Part shown: piece after piece, positions 22,676 through 25,655 of the stretch | How positions within the stretch are numbered: the stretch's first letter is position 1 | How the letters are laid out: every line of letters starts with the position of its first letter | Source: CAWJEL01 sp964647255 | Lineage (GTDB): Bacteria > Chloroflexota > Anaerolineae > CG2-30-64-16 | Direction: 5' to 3' | NCBI GenBank assembly: GCA_964647255.1 | Contig: CAZYGI010000056.1 | Coordinates: 1-25,655, forward strand | DNA length: 25,655 nucleotides | The notes under the pieces: model-generated | Told to the model about the DNA's origin: nothing | Database searches by the model: none | The model's input: the letters and a program-made list of their open reading frames with translations, nothing else | Made by a program: the position numbers and the translations under genes

Positions 22676-23329
22676 GTGATTCGCATCCTGCTCGTAGAAG
22701 ACCACAAGATCGTCCGCGAGGGCACGCGACAACTCCTGGAACAGGCGGCCGGCCTGGCCGTCGTGGGCGAAGCTGCAGACGGCGAGGAGGCGGTGCGCCT
22801 GGCCGCAGCGCTGTGCCCTGATGTGATCATCATGGACGTGCGACTGCCCAGGATGAACGGCATCGAGGCGACGAAGGCGATCAAGGCCCAGCTCCCGAAG
22901 GCGCACGTCCTGGTCCTCTCCGCGCATGAGGATGATCACTACGTCTTCCCGCTCCTCGACGCGGGGGCGGACGGCTATCTGCTCAAGACGGCGGGCGGCG
23001 CCGAGCTGGCGCGCGCCGTCCGCACCGTCTACGGGGGCGGGACCGCGCTCGACCCACAGATCGCGCACAAGGTGGTCGGCCGGCTGACCCGCAAGCAGCT
23101 CTACCGCACGGACGCCATGGCCGAAGGCCTGACGGCGCGCGAGATCGAAGTGCTGCGCCATGCCGCGCGGGGGATGAGCAACAAACAGATCGGTGAGGCG
23201 CTGTTCATCAGCTCGGGCACGGTGCAGGTGCATCTGCGCAACATCTACGGCAAGCTGGGCGCGACTGACCGGACCGAGGCGGTGGCGTACGCCATCCGCC
23301 AGGGCTGGATCAACCTGGAGGAGAATTGA
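22676..23329 (+). CDS. NarL/FixJ-family response regulator
   Basis: A 217-residue two-component regulator. The receiver domain has Glu8-Asp9 (VEDH), phosphoacceptor Asp54 (IIMDVRLP), Ser82 and Lys104 (LLKTAGG). The C-terminal LuxR-type helix-turn-helix is LTAREIEVLRHAARGMSNKQ with GTVQVHLRNIYGKLG. The start is a GTG at 22676, supported by GAGGT at 22662-22666 nine bases upstream. The stop overlaps the kinase ATG as TGATG. Divergent placement from the polyferredoxin gene with only 150 bp between makes it a strong candidate to control the aldehyde oxidoreductase and possibly the hydrogenase. Confidence 0.93.
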   Translation: MIRILLVEDHKIVREGTRQLLEQAAGLAVVGEAADGEEAVRLAAALCPDVIIMDVRLPRMNGIEATKAIKAQLPKAHVLVLSAHEDDHYVFPLLDAGADGYLLKTAGGAELARAVRTVYGGGTALDPQIAHKVVGRLTRKQLYRTDAMAEGLTAREIEVLRHAARGMSNKQIGEALFISSGTVQVHLRNIYGKLGATDRTEAVAYAIRQGWINLEEN

Positions 23330-25122
23330 TGGAGCGCACCCCCCGCCGTAGCACGCGCCTTCAGCACCAATTGACCCTGGCCTCTGCGTTGCCCCTGCTT
23401 CTGTTCGGCATCCTCACGGCGTTGGTTTGCTGGTATGCGTTCCGGGAGATCTCCTTGAGGCTGATCCGCCAGCGCAACACCGTGCTCGCCCAGACCGCCG
23501 CGGCCGGTGTGGTCGAAGATCTGAGCGGGTATCTTCGCCCGCTCCAGGCGACGGCCGACGCGTTGGGCGAACGAGCTGACTCAGGGGGGCTCCCCAGCCA
23601 GACGCAGCTCTTGCACGATTGGGCGCCTCTGCTCAGGGGGTTCGAGGGGGGCGTGACGCTGTTGGACGGCCGCGGCATCGGGATCGCGGCGACCCCCGGA
23701 CATGAGGAGCGGGTCGGCCTCGACTACGCCTTTCGCGACTATTTCCGCAGCGCGCAAGCGACGGGTCAAGCCACCTTTTCTGCTGTGCTGCACGAGCAGC
23801 CTTCGGGGCAGAATGCGGTTGTGGTCGCCACACCGATCGAGGCCGGCGGGCAGCCGCCTAGCGTCCTCATCGGCGTTCTCTTCATCGGTCAGCACCCCTG
23901 GGCGCGCGACCTGGAACCGCTGCGGACCCAGATCGGCGGCCAGGTCTACCTGGTGGACGCCGGCGGCAACGTGATCTACCACCCGGACGCCGCGCAGCTC
24001 GGGACCAGCGTGCTGGACGATCCGGACCTCGGCCGCCTGGTCGCGGCCGGACGGGCCGATAGCTTGCTGCGCACGACGGGGGGGTTCCGCCAACCGGTGG
24101 TCACCTCGTTTGCGCCGCTGTCCAGTGTCGGCTGGGGCTTGTTTATGGAAGAGCCGTGGCAGGCGATTCTGGCCCCAGCCGTCCCGTACGCCTGGGCCGT
24201 GGTCGGATTGATCCTGCTGGGAAGCCTCCTCTCGTTAGCGCTGATGCTTGTCGGCCTGCGTCGTGGCCTGCGGCCGTTGAAGACGCTGGTAGCCAAGGCG
24301 AGCCAGGTGTCCGCGGGCGCGCCCTTCCGGCCGATCCAGCAGAGCGGCCCGGCCGAGCTCCAGGCGTTGATCGGCGTATTCAACCGGATGGTGAGCTATC
24401 TGGAGGAGCAACAGGCGGCCGCGCGCCGGTTTGCCGGCCAGGTGCTGCAAAGCCAGGAGGACGAGCGGAAACGGCTCTCGCGCGAGCTGCACGACGAGAC
24501 CGTTCAGGACCTGGTCGGATTGGTGCAGCGGCTGGAGCTTTGCCGCAACGAGCTCATCCGTGACCCCGGCGAGGCGAAGCGCCGCCTGGATGAGCTTCAA
24601 ATGCTCGCGAAGGTCGCGGTGGACGATGTGCGGCGGATGAGCAACGATTTGCGGCCCCTGATCCTGGAAGACCTTGGCTTGCCCGTGGCGCTGCAAGCCC
24701 TGGTTGAAGAATTGGGCGAGGACCTGCCGGCAGCCCAAGTGACATGCCGGGTGGACGAGCCCGGCTACCAGCTCTCGTCCATGGACGAACTCATCGTCTT
24801 TCGGATCGCCCAGGAAGCGCTCAACAACATCCGAAAACATGCCAGGACCGCCACGAAGGTAGACCTGACGCTGGCGCGCAGCGAAGATGAGCTCACGCTG
24901 ACCGTGAGCGATAATGGCCCTGGCTTCCAGGCGCGAGACGCCGGGGTCTGGCTGCAAGAAGGGCACCTGGGCCTGGCCGGCATGGTCGAACGGGCCAAGC
25001 TCGCGGGAGGCCGGCTCACGATAGACTCGGCGCCGGGACGAGGCGCAGTGGTGGCGCTACAGCTGCCAATTCTGCAGGGCGGCGAGTCGGATGCGCCGGC
25101 GGCCTGGCCGAGCATAGCCTAG
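23329..25122 (+). CDS. NarL-type sensor histidine kinase with an extracytoplasmic Cache domain
   Basis: A 597-residue membrane kinase, partner of the preceding regulator. In order: transmembrane helix at about 17-37, an extracytoplasmic Cache-like sensing domain at about 40-280, a second helix at about 287-308, HAMP at about 310-362, HisKA_3 with His388 in SRELHDETVQDL, and HATPase with QEALNNIRKHA (Asn500), DNGPGF at 528-533 and GHLGLAGM at 545-552. The ATG at 23329 shares a base with the regulator stop; an in-frame TTG one codon earlier is possible. Cache domains usually bind small molecules such as carboxylates or amino acids outside the membrane, so the signal may be an organic acid or related compound. 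That is inference. Confidence 0.92.
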   Translation: MERTPRRSTRLQHQLTLASALPLLLFGILTALVCWYAFREISLRLIRQRNTVLAQTAAAGVVEDLSGYLRPLQATADALGERADSGGLPSQTQLLHDWAPLLRGFEGGVTLLDGRGIGIAATPGHEERVGLDYAFRDYFRSAQATGQATFSAVLHEQPSGQNAVVVATPIEAGGQPPSVLIGVLFIGQHPWARDLEPLRTQIGGQVYLVDAGGNVIYHPDAAQLGTSVLDDPDLGRLVAAGRADSLLRTTGGFRQPVVTSFAPLSSVGWGLFMEEPWQAILAPAVPYAWAVVGLILLGSLLSLALMLVGLRRGLRPLKTLVAKASQVSAGAPFRPIQQSGPAELQALIGVFNRMVSYLEEQQAAARRFAGQVLQSQEDERKRLSRELHDETVQDLVGLVQRLELCRNELIRDPGEAKRRLDELQMLAKVAVDDVRRMSNDLRPLILEDLGLPVALQALVEELGEDLPAAQVTCRVDEPGYQLSSMDELIVFRIAQEALNNIRKHARTATKVDLTLARSEDELTLTVSDNGPGFQARDAGVWLQEGHLGLAGMVERAKLAGGRLTIDSAPGRGAVVALQLPILQGGESDAPAAWPSIA

Positions 25123-25218
25123 TCATCGGGCCTTGCTCGGCAACCTGCGCCGTTCTGCCGCCTGCTGGCCAGCCCCGCAAAGACGGCGTGAACGCGCTCG
25201 CATTTGAGTCGGCTCTGG

Positions 25219-25247
25219 TTGACCGCGCAGGGGTTCGATGCTATTCT
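25219..25247 (+). promoter_or_regulatory. Promoter placing transcription start at the next start codon (leaderless)
   Basis: TTGACC at 25219-25224 (five of six to consensus), a 17-bp spacer and TATTCT at 25242-25247 (four of six). The expected start is about seven bases downstream, at or next to the A of the ATG at 25254. No ribosome-binding site is present between them, which fits a leaderless transcript. Confidence 0.6.
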
Positions 25248-25253
25248 GTCGGT

Positions 25254-25655
25254 ATGTACGCGCGCACCCAGCCACAATCGCACGCCAGATGGACGATCGG
25301 CCTGCTGACCCACGGCGCCGGCGACCCCAACAGCCAGGCCGTCTGGGAGGGCGTGCAGGGCGCGGCGCGCGAACATGACGCCAATGTAGTCTGCTTTCCC
25401 GGCAAACCCCTCTGTTCGCCCCACGGCTTCGAAGCCCAATCTAATGTCATCTACGACCTGGTCGGCCCTGAGAACGTTGATGGCCTGGTCATTTGGTCGG
25501 GCGCTCTCTGCCATCGGGTGGATTTGTCGGTGATCACCGATTTCTGCCGGCGCTACTTGCCGCTCCCCATCGTGACCATCGGGCACCCGCTGGTAAAAGG
25601 GATACCGGGCGTGGTCCTGGACAACACCCAGGGCATGCACGATGTCATCACGCAT
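25254..25655 (+). CDS. LacI-like ligand-sensing (periplasmic-binding-protein fold) protein, N-terminal part only
   Basis: An open frame of 134 codons running off the right edge: it begins MYARTQPQSHARWTIGLLTH and goes on with WEGVQGAAREHDANVVCFPG, NVIYDLVGPENVDGLVIWSG and RRYLPLPIVTIGHP to DNTQGMHDVITH. This is the type 1 periplasmic-binding fold as in LacI regulators (strands IGLLTHG, VVCFPG, DGLVIWSG, PIVTIG), but no DNA-binding helix-turn-helix precedes it. Similar N-terminal sensors are, from memory, fused to GAF, GGDEF, kinase or helix-turn-helix output domains in Chloroflexi; the output part here is beyond the window. The ATG lacks a ribosome-binding site and coincides with the predicted transcription start. 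Confidence 0.75.
   Translation, partial: MYARTQPQSHARWTIGLLTHGAGDPNSQAVWEGVQGAAREHDANVVCFPGKPLCSPHGFEAQSNVIYDLVGPENVDGLVIWSGALCHRVDLSVITDFCRRYLPLPIVTIGHPLVKGIPGVVLDNTQGMHDVITH

Noticed and set aside
1..25655. CRISPR arrays, tRNA or rRNA genes, insertion sequences
   Set aside because: No regularly spaced repeats, no cloverleaf or rRNA-like sequence, and no transposase or integrase reading frame were found.

Overview
The window reads as a piece of a high-GC draft or metagenome-derived bacterial scaffold, with three runs of N (434-443, 3240-3249, 8743-8767). The gene set points to an anaerobic or facultative member of the Chloroflexota (Anaerolineae-like). The reasons are high GC, a SorC-type sugar regulator beside sugar genes, the type of LacI-like sensor at the right edge, and a tungsten-type aldehyde oxidoreductase next to an energy-converting hydrogenase. 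The taxon is an inference from gene content and was not tested by a search.

Layout. (1) 1-4392, + strand: a sugar-catabolism locus with an FGGY carbohydrate kinase (left end cut), a HAD-IIA sugar/glycerol-phosphate-type phosphatase, a SorC/DeoR-family regulator preceded by a promoter flanked by a perfect 9-bp inverted repeat, and an SMP-30/gluconolactonase-type lactonase. (2) 4393-5217: a long gene-poor stretch holding a perfect 21-bp inverted repeat and, near its right end, paired TGACC direct repeats that could be an operator for kdp. (3) 5218-13063, + strand: a complete, tightly overlapping high-affinity potassium operon, small membrane ORF-kdpF-kdpA-kdpB-kdpC-kdpD-kdpE. (4) 13284-19702, - strand: seven genes of a group 4 (Hyf/Hyc/Ech-like) membrane-bound [NiFe] hydrogenase. 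In transcription order they are two antiporter-like subunits, NuoB-like, NuoH-like, HycF/NuoI-like, NuoC-like and NuoD-like. The large subunit keeps both CxxC nickel-iron motifs, so this is a hydrogenase and not complex I. (5) 19894-22525, - strand: a 16-Cys polyferredoxin, a tungsten aldehyde:ferredoxin oxidoreductase and a MoaD-like protein. (6) 22676-25122, + strand, divergent from (5): a NarL-type response regulator and its Cache-HAMP-HisKA_3 sensor kinase. (7) 25254-25655, + strand: the start of a LacI-like ligand-sensing protein with an apparently leaderless promoter, cut by the right edge.

How it may work together. Blocks (4) and (5) resemble formate hydrogenlyase with the formate dehydrogenase replaced by an aldehyde oxidoreductase: aldehyde oxidation, polyferredoxin, HycF-like protein, NuoB-like small subunit, [NiFe] site, H2, with ion translocation by the antiporter-like subunits. 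The divergent two-component system is a natural candidate regulator. This coupling is the most interesting hypothesis in the window. It rests on gene order and motifs only. The kdp block is a separate, conventional system whose own KdpDE would control it.
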